Shown in pieces: positions 1 to 6,879 of a DNA stretch of 34,375 nucleotides. Each line of letters starts with the position of its first letter. Position 1 is the first letter of the stretch. The position numbers were made by a program, and so were the translations under genes. The stretch lies in contig JACIWX010000014.1 of assembly GCA_014360755.1 (NCBI GenBank), positions 1 to 34,375 of the forward strand, written 5' to 3'. Source of the DNA: Chloroflexota bacterium (GTDB taxonomy: Bacteria > Chloroflexota > Anaerolineae > UBA2200). Below the pieces are notes generated by a model. That model saw only the letters and a list, made by a program, of their open reading frames with translations. It ran no database searches and was not told the origin of the DNA.

Positions 1-180
1 GGGTACCTGGGGCGAAGTGGAAGCCCCTGGGGTATGGGCATGGGTATTTGCTGGATGTAGTGCAGAACAGTATGGGGCAGAACTTTGGCTGCATGTTGGA
101 GGAGTACCGTGGGGATTACGATGGCGAGTTGGGGATTGAGGTAGCAGCGGATTACGCTGTGGTCATCCGGCCCGGCGCCC
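1..180 (+). repeat. Direct repeat of 1492-1671 inside the same gene
   Basis: Position 1 aligns with 1492, and the two segments match base for base apart from a two-base change (126-127 versus 1617-1618) and a few changes near the 3' end. Both encode the C-terminal part of the C39-like domain. The high DNA identity implies recent duplication or gene conversion. It may also explain why the sequence begins here, if this is a contig edge. Confidence 0.85.
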
Positions 181-1988
181 ATTGCGCGATGCTGCCGCCC
201 ACGGTTACACCCACCGCGACCCCCATCGCTACACCGGTAGTTACACCGACAATCCAGGCGCTCGAGATCAGCAAATTCCGCTCTCACGCCACCATTTACG
301 CCACTTGGGATTTCTGGTATTACATCTGGGTTACCAATACGGCAACCTTTGCCGTGCATGACGTCATCGTAACCGATACGTTGCCCAGTGGCATCGCCGC
401 CTACTCTGTGCAGCCCGGCATTGGGCCCGTAGGCAACTGCCAGCCCGGCGGCTCTTTCGACGGCGTGAACACGGTAACTTGGGCTGTGGGCACTTTGGAA
501 CCGGGCGAACGTGTCTCTCTCTGCATCCGCAACCGCACGTATTCCACGGCGGTAGGGCAGTATCTCATCAACGTTGCCGAGGTCAGCGGTCGGGAATCAG
601 CCCCCGCCTTTGCAGCGGATGTGGCTTATGTATATCCTCCGCCCGTAGAACCGACCAACACGCCCACGCCCACCGCAACGCCAACGGCGACGCCCACCGG
701 GACGATCACGACCACGCCAACCTTTACGCCAACACCAACCCCAACGCCTACGCAGGAGGTTTGTCCACCCTGTCCTACCTGTCCGCCTTTCCCCACTCTC
801 ACTCCGACCGCGACGCCCTATGTCAGCGGACCGGGCATCTGTCCGCGTCCCGGCTACCCCGACTATGCTCCGCATGGGCCTCCGGACTTTGACATGCGCC
901 AAGGCGATTGGTCTTCCCTTGGGGGATGGACGCATGCTGGCCCGCTTGCGGCAGCGGATGCCCTCTGGTGGCTGGACTCGCAGGAGGAATACAAGCGGGG
1001 ATATAAGTATGATTTGGTAAAGCCTTACGGTCCCTGGTACGACCATGCGCCATACAACGTGCCGCCTCTGGTAGAAGACCTGGCGGGCTATGTGCGCACC
1101 GGAGAACAGGGGACAACGGTGGAGGACATGGTCGCCGGCTTGGAGGAGTACCTCCGCGCGCAGGGCTTGGAGGATTCCTTCGTCGTGGAGCACATCAAAG
1201 GACCGGACAAGGATTGGGTGTGGATGGATGCGCAGCAGCATGAGGATGTGGTGCTGCTCCTGCTGGGCTTCTGGCAGCACGATGGGTTGGAGTGGCGGCG
1301 TGTCGGGGGCCATTGGGTGGGTATTTGTTGTCCTGATCCGCACGGGATCGGGGTGGAGTTTTTCGATCCCTTCTTTGACCATGCGGCATACGGCTATCCT
1401 GGGCGTTCGTGGGGCGGGGTACCGCCGACGAGCGAGTACCACAACGATGCGGCGAATGTGAGTTATGATGCCTACGAGTTTGCTCCTACCTGGGTACCTG
1501 GGGCGAAGTGGAAGCCCCTGGGGTATGGGCATGGGTATTTGCTGGATGTAGTGCAGAACAGTATGGGGCAGAACTTTGGCTGCATGTTGGAGGAGTACCG
1601 TGGGGATTACGATGGCAGGTTGGGGATTGAGGTAGCAGCGGATTACGCTGTGGTCATCCGGCCCGGTGCCCGCTGCGCAGCATTGCAACCCACCGCCACA
1701 CCAACGGGGACAACGACGCCCGTGTGGACTGAAACGCCTATCCCAACTGCGACAGAGACCCTCGTGCCCACGGAGACGCTCACTCCAGTCGCAACGTATA
1801 CCTATACGCCTACGCCGACGGACACACCAACGCCCACGCCCTCGCCGAGCCTGACGCCCGGCGTGGTGCCGACGCCGTCTCCAACCGCGACGGTGCCCGT
1901 ATATGGGGTTCAATTGCCGCTGGTGTTCAAGAACAAGGCGATGCCCGCCCCCGCTTTCAGACGTATCTACCGGGGGTTGCTGCCATAA
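1..1988 (+). CDS. Partial secreted protein: DUF11-like domain, Thr/Pro linkers and a C39-like domain without its cysteine
   Basis: The frame is open from base 3, so the 5' end lies outside the window; the TTG at 48 is an internal codon. Order seen: the end of a first C39-like domain (1-180), a Thr/Pro linker, a DUF11-like beta-sandwich (about 261-645), a linker with a Cys-Pro cluster (CPPCPTCPP), a second C39-like domain (about 885-1670), a long Thr/Pro stalk and a QLPLVFKN tail. The domain carries the family-like motif GPLAAADALWWLD, but the position before GPL, where these families usually have the catalytic Cys, is Ala (WTHAGPL, 927-947). A downstream His is present (GGHWVGI). I infer a secreted, probably non-catalytic binding or structural protein. 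Bases 1-180 are nearly identical to 1492-1671, pointing to a recent domain duplication. Function unknown. Confidence 0.8.
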   Translation, partial: VPGAKWKPLGYGHGYLLDVVQNSMGQNFGCMLEEYRGDYDGELGIEVAADYAVVIRPGAHCAMLPPTVTPTATPIATPVVTPTIQALEISKFRSHATIYATWDFWYYIWVTNTATFAVHDVIVTDTLPSGIAAYSVQPGIGPVGNCQPGGSFDGVNTVTWAVGTLEPGERVSLCIRNRTYSTAVGQYLINVAEVSGRESAPAFAADVAYVYPPPVEPTNTPTPTATPTATPTGTITTTPTFTPTPTPTPTQEVCPPCPTCPPFPTLTPTATPYVSGPGICPRPGYPDYAPHGPPDFDMRQGDWSSLGGWTHAGPLAAADALWWLDSQEEYKRGYKYDLVKPYGPWYDHAPYNVPPLVEDLAGYVRTGEQGTTVEDMVAGLEEYLRAQGLEDSFVVEHIKGPDKDWVWMDAQQHEDVVLLLLGFWQHDGLEWRRVGGHWVGICCPDPHGIGVEFFDPFFDHAAYGYPGRSWGGVPPTSEYHNDAANVSYDAYEFAPTWVPGAKWKPLGYGHGYLLDVVQNSMGQNFGCMLEEYRGDYDGRLGIEVAADYAVVIRPGARCAALQPTATPTGTTTPVWTETPIPTATETLVPTETLTPVATYTYTPTPTDTPTPTPSPSLTPGVVPTPSPTATVPVYGVQLPLVFKNKAMPAPAFRRIYRGLLP

Positions 1989-2037
1989 CAGTTTTCGTGC
2001 GCACTTGCAAAATCTATGTAAAGAGGTGCATCAGAAT

Positions 2038-2604
2038 ATGCTGCTTTCGAAACGCACCCTGAGCATCGTGTTGCTTATTGTGCTGGTTCTCCAGGTCACA
2101 GGGACAGGCTCTAAAGCCAAACCCGCAGCGCTAGCGACACAAGTAAGCCTGAGCCTGTCCCCAGCCTCTGTGACGATCCCTGCGCAGAGGTCCTTCACTG
2201 AGGACGTGATCGTGGACTGTGGCGCCAACGCCGATGCCGTGGGAATCGTAGTAACATTTAACCCGACGTTGTTGCAAGTGGTCTCGGTGGATGCCGACGA
2301 GTCCCAGTTTCCACAAATGCTGCGCAATGAGTACGATAACCAATTAGGCATTGTATGGTATGATGTCGGCGCGCCTCTAGGTTGCCATGCAGAAGGTAAT
2401 TGCCCGTCGGGAGTGGTGCGTATTGCCACCATCACCTTTCGCGCCATTGCGCAAGCGCCACAAACCGCAGATATCCGCCTTCGCGGTCAAGTAACTTGGA
2501 GTGGGGAATATATTTTCAGTGGCGAGGGGAGCGGCAGTACGGTTACCATCTTGCCGCCCCCGGTTATGCTCTACCTGCCGTTTGTCACGCGCCATTACCA
2601 GTAA
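2038..2604 (+). CDS. Secreted cohesin-domain protein
   Basis: 188 aa. The ATG at 2038 is chosen because AAGAGGTG lies 9 bases upstream and the protein then begins with a signal peptide (MLLSKRTLSIVLLIVLVLQV). The rest reads as one cohesin-type beta-sandwich: VSLSLSPASVTIPAQ, then AVGIVVTFNPTLLQVVSVDA, then GVVRIATITFRA, the usual spacing for cohesins, which bind dockerin modules. The C-terminus is VMLYLPFVTRHYQ, a variant of the 'YLPxVxxN/H' tail on other secreted proteins here. The next gene downstream carries a dockerin, so the two products may bind one another. Carbohydrate- or general adhesion-type use of the domain is also possible. Domain call by eye; no key catalytic residues are expected. 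Confidence 0.72.
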   Translation: MLLSKRTLSIVLLIVLVLQVTGTGSKAKPAALATQVSLSLSPASVTIPAQRSFTEDVIVDCGANADAVGIVVTFNPTLLQVVSVDADESQFPQMLRNEYDNQLGIVWYDVGAPLGCHAEGNCPSGVVRIATITFRAIAQAPQTADIRLRGQVTWSGEYIFSGEGSGSTVTILPPPVMLYLPFVTRHYQ

Positions 2605-2654
2605 AGTTTGCCGGGCGCTTTTTGTCTTTGCAAAGCCGTATGAATGAGAGCGTT

Positions 2655-2712
2655 ACACAAATCCATATTGTCATGCTGAGGCGAAGCCGAAGCATCTCGA
2701 CGATACAGAGGA
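2655..2712 (+). repeat. Fragment of dispersed TCATGCTGAGGCGAAGC repeat over a gene start
   Basis: The segment ATTGTCATGCTGAGGCGAAG and the following CCGAAGCATCTC recur at about 13186-13220. Related TCATGCTGAAC sequence is found in the MITE-like copies at 6221, 9146 and 33059. Here the repeat contains the likely ATG start (2673) of the glycoside-hydrolase-like gene. Confidence 0.7.
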
Positions 2713-4262
2713 GAGTATCCCGCTGCTTCCCCGTCGCCTTGTGCGGCTTGTTGCTCTGCCTGACGCTGGCTTTGCCTAGCGCTGCCCAAAGCCCGTCCTG
2801 TCCCTTGCCTACCTGGCGTTTTGGCGTGGACATGAATGAGTATCTTGGCCAAATCACGGATTATGACGTAGCTGCCCTACACATTGGCTGGTATTCGGAT
2901 TGGCGCAGCAGACTGAACCCAGCGCGGCCAGGTGGCATCGAGTACGCCCAGCTCCTCTGGGTTTTCTATGGGAGTGGGCCGTCCCTGGAATCGCTTGGCC
3001 CAGAGGTGGATGCCAACCCAGGCTCGCTATGGATGATCGGCAATGAGCCGGAATGCACCTATGGGCCCGGCGGGGGCAACAACACCCCAGAGCAATACGC
3101 CGACGTCTATCATCAGTTGTACCATTTCATCAAAAGCCGCGACCCCACTGCCCAGATTGCCATTGGCGGCGTCGTCCAGCCCACGCCACTGCGCCTCAAG
3201 TGGCTGGATTTGCTGTTGGATTACTACCAGGCGACCTACGACGAACCTATGCCGGTGGATGTGTGGAACATCCACAACGTGATCCTGCAGGAACTGCAAG
3301 GGGACTGGGGGTGTGGCATCCCCCGTGGGCTGACCGAGACGCAAGGGCGTTTGTACGGCATCGCCGACAACGACAATATCGAAATCTTTAAGCAGCATAT
3401 CGTTGACTTCCGCACCTGGATGCGCGACCGCGGCCAGCGGGACAAGCCGCTCATCATCAGCGAGTACGGTGTCGTCATGCCCGCGGAGTACGGCTTCCCC
3501 CCGGAGCGGGTGAATGCCTACATGAATGCCACCTTTGACTACCTGCTGACCGCGCGCGATGACAACCTCGGCTATCCCGCGGATGAAAATCGGCTGGTGC
3601 AGCGCTGGCTCTGGTTCAGCCTGAACGAGCAACCCTTTCACCATGAAACAGGCATGGGGTTCAACGGCGCCTTGTTCGACTACCGCTATCCACGTTATCC
3701 CGGCGTGATGACGCCCATGGGGTTGAATTTCCAGCGCTATACCGATGCCTTGCTGGCGGGGGAGGCTTGTCTCACCGGGACCATCCGCTTGCGAGGACAT
3801 CCCTCACCGCCGCATCCCTCTTATGCCATCACCGTAACGGTGAGCTTGTACCCCGTCGGTTGTCCCTATCCTGACATCCGCAGCGTGCAGACAGACAGCC
3901 TGGGCCGCTTCTCCGTGTGCCATGTGACGCCGGGCGACTATGACATCGTCGTCAAAGCCTACAACACCCTAGCGAACCGCCTGAACGGGGTGCAAGTGAC
4001 GCGGGAGGGCGCCTCGGTGGACTTGGGCTTGCTGTGCGCCGGGGATGCCAATAACGACAACCGCGTGGACCTCGCGGATTTTTCCCTTCTGGCTGCGGCG
4101 TACGGCACCTGTAGGGGCAATGCCGCTTTTGACCACCGCACGGATTTCAGCGGCGATGGCTGCATTGACCTCCTGGACTTTTCCTTGCTCGCTGCCCATT
4201 TTGGACAAGTCGGTGCTCTGTATGGCTGTAGGGGCGAATCTTGTATTCGCCCAGGTTCGTAG
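2673..4262 (+). CDS. Secreted glycoside-hydrolase-like protein with C-terminal dockerin
   Basis: 529 aa from the ATG at 2673 (a start at 2640 is possible). Residues 11-39 form a signal peptide (basic stretch, LCGLLLCLTLALPSAAQ). Residues 45-360 look like a clan-A (beta/alpha)8 hydrolase: MIGNEPE supplies a candidate acid/base Glu125 and LIISEYG a candidate nucleophile Glu264. Residues 365-452 resemble a carboxypeptidase-regulatory or Cna-B-type beta domain. Residues 456-514 are a type I dockerin with two Ca-binding repeats (GDANNDNRVDLADFSLLAA and DFSGDGCIDLLDFSLLAA). The last 15 residues and the TAG stop are encoded by dispersed repeats, so the original C-terminus may have been altered. Follows the cohesin gene. 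Substrate unknown; the GH family cannot be set by eye. Confidence 0.78.
   Translation: MLRRSRSISTIQRRVSRCFPVALCGLLLCLTLALPSAAQSPSCPLPTWRFGVDMNEYLGQITDYDVAALHIGWYSDWRSRLNPARPGGIEYAQLLWVFYGSGPSLESLGPEVDANPGSLWMIGNEPECTYGPGGGNNTPEQYADVYHQLYHFIKSRDPTAQIAIGGVVQPTPLRLKWLDLLLDYYQATYDEPMPVDVWNIHNVILQELQGDWGCGIPRGLTETQGRLYGIADNDNIEIFKQHIVDFRTWMRDRGQRDKPLIISEYGVVMPAEYGFPPERVNAYMNATFDYLLTARDDNLGYPADENRLVQRWLWFSLNEQPFHHETGMGFNGALFDYRYPRYPGVMTPMGLNFQRYTDALLAGEACLTGTIRLRGHPSPPHPSYAITVTVSLYPVGCPYPDIRSVQTDSLGRFSVCHVTPGDYDIVVKAYNTLANRLNGVQVTREGASVDLGLLCAGDANNDNRVDLADFSLLAAAYGTCRGNAAFDHRTDFSGDGCIDLLDFSLLAAHFGQVGALYGCRGESCIRPGS
4228..4252. repeat. Family C hairpin (GTAGGGGCGAAT/ATTCGCCC)
   Basis: GTAGGGGCGAATCTTGTATTCGCCC forms a hairpin with a stem of GGGCGAAT against ATTCGCCC and a four-base loop. 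It lies inside the 3' end of the dockerin gene and is translated there. It is one of about 17 family C copies. Confidence 0.75.
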
Positions 4263-4752
4263 TGCAGGTTAGTAGTGCGCGCCCTTCGCCCGCGCTCAGG
4301 GCAAGCTTCAGCGCGCATTGAGCGCTAAAGCGCTCACTACAAACGGGTTCGTAGTGCGCGCTTCAGCGCGCATTGAGCACTAAAGCGCTCACTACAAACA
4401 GGTTCGTAGTGCGCACTTTAGTGCGCTAATAAGCACTAAAGCGCTCACTACAAACAGGTTCGTAGTGCGCACTTTAGTGCGCTAATAAGCGCTAAAGCGC
4501 TCACTACAAACGGGTTCGTAGTGCGCGCCCTTCGCCCGCGCTCAGGGCAAGCTTCAGCGCGCATTGAGCGCTAAAGCGCTCACTACAAACGGGTTCGTAG
4601 TGCGCGCCCTTCGCCCGCGCTCAGGGCAAGCTTCAGCGCGCTAATAAGCGCTAAAGCGCTCACTGCAAACGGGTTCGTAGTGCGCGCCCTTCGCCCGCGC
4701 TCAGGGCAAGCTTCAGCGCGCTAATAAGCGCTAAAGCGCTTACTACAAACCC
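4256..4752. repeat. Tandem array of seven family A palindromic units
   Basis: After a truncated unit at 4256-4265, units lie at about 4272-4347, 4348-4402, 4403-4458, 4459-4514, 4515-4593, 4594-4673 and 4674-4752. Three are short (55-56 bp) and the others longer (76-80 bp), because of a 24-bp insertion rich in CGCTCAGGG within the first arm. Each unit begins TTCGTAGTGCGC and ends GCGCTCACTACAAAC. It can fold into an outer stem GTAGTG/CACTAC with two inner hairpins, such as GCGCACTTTAGTGCGC and GAGCGCTAAAGCGCTC. There are no unique spacers, so it is not a CRISPR array. It fills the gap between the dockerin gene and the gene at 4768, and I see no coding sequence. Confidence 0.9.
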
Positions 4753-4767
4753 TCTTGTTGGAACAAT

Positions 4768-5583
4768 ATGAAGAATCGCATGATGCGACCCCAATCCTAT
4801 CTTGTACGTGGCGTACCCTGGCTTCTTGCCTTTGCCCTCTTGCTCCTTGCGGGCATCGTGGGCGCGGCATGGGCGCTGCCCGGCTACGCGTCTTTTAGCC
4901 AAACCATCCCTCTCCCGCCCACCGCCACGCCCACACGGGCAGCCACTCCTGCGTTGCCTACGGCTACCTGGACGCCGCGCCCCACCTGGACGCGCGTGCC
5001 AACGCCTCCTCCTGGGCAGCCGACGCTTACTCCATCACCACCACCACCCGCATCGCCAACGCCTACCCCTACAGAAGCGGCTACACTCAAGCCCACATTG
5101 CCCACCCCTACGGGAGGCACTCCTATTGTTTCGCCCCAAACACCTGAGCCAACCCCCACAGCAACGAGAATGCCGCCGATGGCACTGGTGTTCGAGATCG
5201 CGGTCCATCCCCAGGTTGCAGGCCCAGGCGATGACGTGTACTTTGTCCTGCAGGTGGCGAATGTGGGCTATGAGCCGGTGGAGGGGGTGAATGTGTCCGT
5301 TGTGTGGGCTGATGACCTCATTGTGCGGTCCGTGGATTGTGCGCGTTGTCAGGTGGGCCAGTCCCCGGGACGTTTGACCCTGGGGATAGGCCGCTTGCTT
5401 CCTGGGGAACAGGTGATTGCACCCATTGGGGCGCAAGTGGTGGAGGATGCCTGGCCAGGCCAACTTTTGCAGACGGATTGGACGCTGACGGCAGAGGGCA
5501 TGCCGACGCAGAACGCCCAGGCTGCCGTCGAACTACCTTGGGCAGAATTGCCGGCTACTGGGGCAGTCGAGCGGCTGCCTTGA
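4768..5583 (+). CDS. Membrane-anchored or secreted Pro/Thr-stalk protein with DUF11-like domain and terminal LPATG
   Basis: 271 aa. The N-terminus carries a basic region and a hydrophobic stretch at about residues 15-37 (signal peptide or anchor). Residues 47-140 are an extended Pro/Thr-rich stalk. Residues 145-255 resemble a DUF11/CARDB-type beta-sandwich (AGPGDDVYFVLQVANVG is typical). Near the end is LPATG (residues 261-265), which matches the sortase LPxTG motif, but only six residues (AVERLP) follow before TGA; the hydrophobic segment and basic tail are absent. The repeat array lies immediately upstream and no strong ribosome-binding site is evident (TTGGAACAAT). Likely an extracytoplasmic structural or adhesive protein; partner unknown. 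Confidence 0.7.
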   Translation: MKNRMMRPQSYLVRGVPWLLAFALLLLAGIVGAAWALPGYASFSQTIPLPPTATPTRAATPALPTATWTPRPTWTRVPTPPPGQPTLTPSPPPPASPTPTPTEAATLKPTLPTPTGGTPIVSPQTPEPTPTATRMPPMALVFEIAVHPQVAGPGDDVYFVLQVANVGYEPVEGVNVSVVWADDLIVRSVDCARCQVGQSPGRLTLGIGRLLPGEQVIAPIGAQVVEDAWPGQLLQTDWTLTAEGMPTQNAQAAVELPWAELPATGAVERLP

Positions 5584-5603
5584 CTCGTCTCTAGCACAGA
5601 GGG

Positions 5604-5846
5604 TCAGGAGCGTGTGGAAGCATCGAGAATGGTAATGCCAACCAGTTGGTCATCCCGATAGCGAAGGAGGATGCCATCATCAGTCATCTGTGTGTCAGTA
5701 GCTTTCTGGGGGCGCTGAAAACTGATATAAAGGACATCTGCGTCGCGATCATAATCCACCCAGAAGCGTTGCGCTGGCAGATTGAGCAATAACGGGACAA
5801 CCTGTGAGAGCGTTTGCGTAATTTTGGAATCTAGGATCTTTTCCAT
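5604..5846 (-). CDS. DUF2283 family protein, probable antitoxin-like partner
   Basis: 80 aa. The pattern WVDYDRDADVLYISF...TDDGILLRYRDDQLVGITIL is characteristic of DUF2283, a small family found beside toxin-like genes. It overlaps the 3' end of the upstream gene (5831-6145) by 16 bases, so the two are very likely co-translated from the promoter at 6175-6203. In similar pairs the DUF2283 protein is suggested to act as antitoxin; that role is inferred from context. Molecular function is not established. Confidence 0.78.
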   Translation of the reverse strand: MEKILDSKITQTLSQVVPLLLNLPAQRFWVDYDRDADVLYISFQRPQKATDTQMTDDGILLRYRDDQLVGITILDASTRS

Positions 5847-6145
5847 ATTGCCTTCTTTCGCTCAACTTTGCTTGTAAAGTAGGCAGTGATGATAAAACCA
5901 TCTTCTGCAGATATCTCGCGGTATACAACCATCAAATACCGTTCGTGTCCATAACTACGAGTAGCGATCAGGGAATTCCGATACCCACGCAATACGAGAT
6001 CAGGGTTCTCAATGGTTTCCAAGATGTCCTCATAATGGCCTGCCAAGTCATCATGGTTTTCCACAATGTGAAACCAGCGCTCGGCCGTGAGACGGATGGG
6101 CACCCCATTGATTGAAAAGGCAATGTCCACGTTGCCATCCTCCAT
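5831..6145 (-). CDS. Small PBECR/RelE-like putative toxin paired with DUF2283
   Basis: 104 aa. The sequence LTAERWFHIVENHDDL, then ILETIENPDLVLRG, then ERYLMVVYREI and GFIITAYFTSKVERK resembles small proteins with a barnase/EndoU/colicin/RelE-type nuclease fold (PBECR or DUF4258-like). His28 in the ERWFHI motif and a basic C-terminus would suit an RNase. Its stop overlaps the DUF2283 gene. A promoter TTGACG-N17-TATAAT precedes it. The family name is a judgement by eye and an RNase activity is inferred. Confidence 0.6.
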   Translation of the reverse strand: MEDGNVDIAFSINGVPIRLTAERWFHIVENHDDLAGHYEDILETIENPDLVLRGYRNSLIATRSYGHERYLMVVYREISAEDGFIITAYFTSKVERKKAIWKRS

Positions 6146-6174
6146 ATGGGGTCAATCATAAACGCGTTCATAAA

Positions 6175-6203
6175 ATTATACCCTACCTTGCTAGATACGT
6201 CAA
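6175..6203 (-). promoter_or_regulatory. Sigma70-type promoter of the toxin/DUF2283 pair
   Basis: On the minus strand TTGACG (6198-6203) and TATAAT (6175-6180) are separated by 17 bases. Transcription would start near 6168, about 23 bases before the ATG at 6145. Confidence 0.7.
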
Positions 6204-6207
6204 ACAA

Positions 6208-6388
6208 CGGAGAGGGGCGCGTTGAAAAAGCCTTTCCAATGTCATGCTGAACGGAGTGAAGCATCTCGCAGTACTTGGGGAAAGAGGCTAAAGTTATGCG
6301 AGACCCCTTCGTTATACTCAGGGCAGGCTCTTCGCTTCACTCAGGGTGACAAGATTTTCAACACTCTCGGAGAGGGGCGCGTTGAAAA
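6208..6388. repeat. MITE-like family F element flanked by a 21-bp direct repeat
   Basis: The core 6221-6362 begins GTTGAAAAAG and ends TTTTCAAC, giving short terminal inverted repeats. CGGAGAGGGGCGCGTTGAAAA occurs at 6208-6228 and again at 6368-6388. A related copy in reverse orientation lies at 33059-33248 with an extra segment of about 46 bp, and a 5' fragment lies at 9146-9178. No transposase is encoded. Confidence 0.75.
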
Positions 6389-6879
6389 CAGGCCCCTGAA
6401 GGGGGCTGCTAGCGATCATCAGTCGGCTTCAGCCGACTTCCACGTTTCAGCCAGGGAATTGATTCTCTGGCGACATCTGCGCTCGGGCTTCCATGCCCAG
6501 GCGAGGGGTCTCCTGTGTCACCCTGAGGCGAAGCCGAAGGGCCTGCCCTGAGTTACAACGAAGGGGCCTCACGGAACGGGGGGAGATTCTTCGCCGCTAC
6601 GCGGCTCAGAATGACAATGGGAGAGCGGGTTGTCTCACGCTTGGCGTGGACGGCGGGTGGTCCGCCTGGAGCAGTTTTAAGTTTGGCGTGGACCACAGTC
6701 CACGCCGTGGAACGTGGGTTTGTAGTGAGCGCTTCAGCGCTCCATGCGCACTGAAGTGCGCACTACGAACCCGTTTGTCGTGAGCGCCCGTTCGCTGCGC
6801 TCAGGGCAAGCTTTAGCGCTCATTGCGCACCCACGCTTGGCGTGGACCACAGTCCACGCCCTGGAACGGGAGAGAGTAG
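6389..6879. repeat. Gene-free mosaic of dispersed repeats
   Basis: Holds a family E unit (6391-6472, CCCCTGAAGGGGGCT then GGCTTCAGCC then CCAGGGAATTGATTCTCTGG), a repeat with GAAGCCGAAGG and CGCCGCTACGCGGC (6510-6620), copies of CTTGGCGTGGACCACAGTCC (about 6640-6710 and 6835-6863), and two family A units (6718-6770 complete, 6773-6830 truncated). The ribosome-binding site of the DUF4012 gene directly follows the last repeat. I find no credible gene here. Confidence 0.75.
6718..6830. repeat. Family A three-way-junction repeats (one complete, one truncated)
   Basis: 6718-6770 runs from GTTTGTAGTGAGCGC to GCGCACTACGAAC, with arms GAGCGCTTCAGCGCTC and GCGCACTGAAGTGCGC. Both arms differ in sequence from those of the 4256 array but remain perfectly paired. 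The second unit carries the CGCTCAGGGCAAGC insertion and stops before its closing stem. Confidence 0.85.

Noticed and set aside
597..1913. Long minus-strand frame opposite the first gene
   Set aside because: Arg/His-rich translation of Thr/Pro codons on the other strand; no ribosome-binding site or family resemblance.
3027..3800. Minus-strand frame opposite the hydrolase
   Set aside because: Antisense shadow of a GC-rich gene; no recognisable domain.
4256..4752. CRISPR-like array
   Set aside because: The units follow each other directly with no unique spacers, each unit is palindromic and of variable length, and there are no cas genes.
6222..6783. Plus-strand frames with CHAERSEASR-type sequence
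   Set aside because: They translate family F and related repeats; such peptides are a common artefact of these elements.
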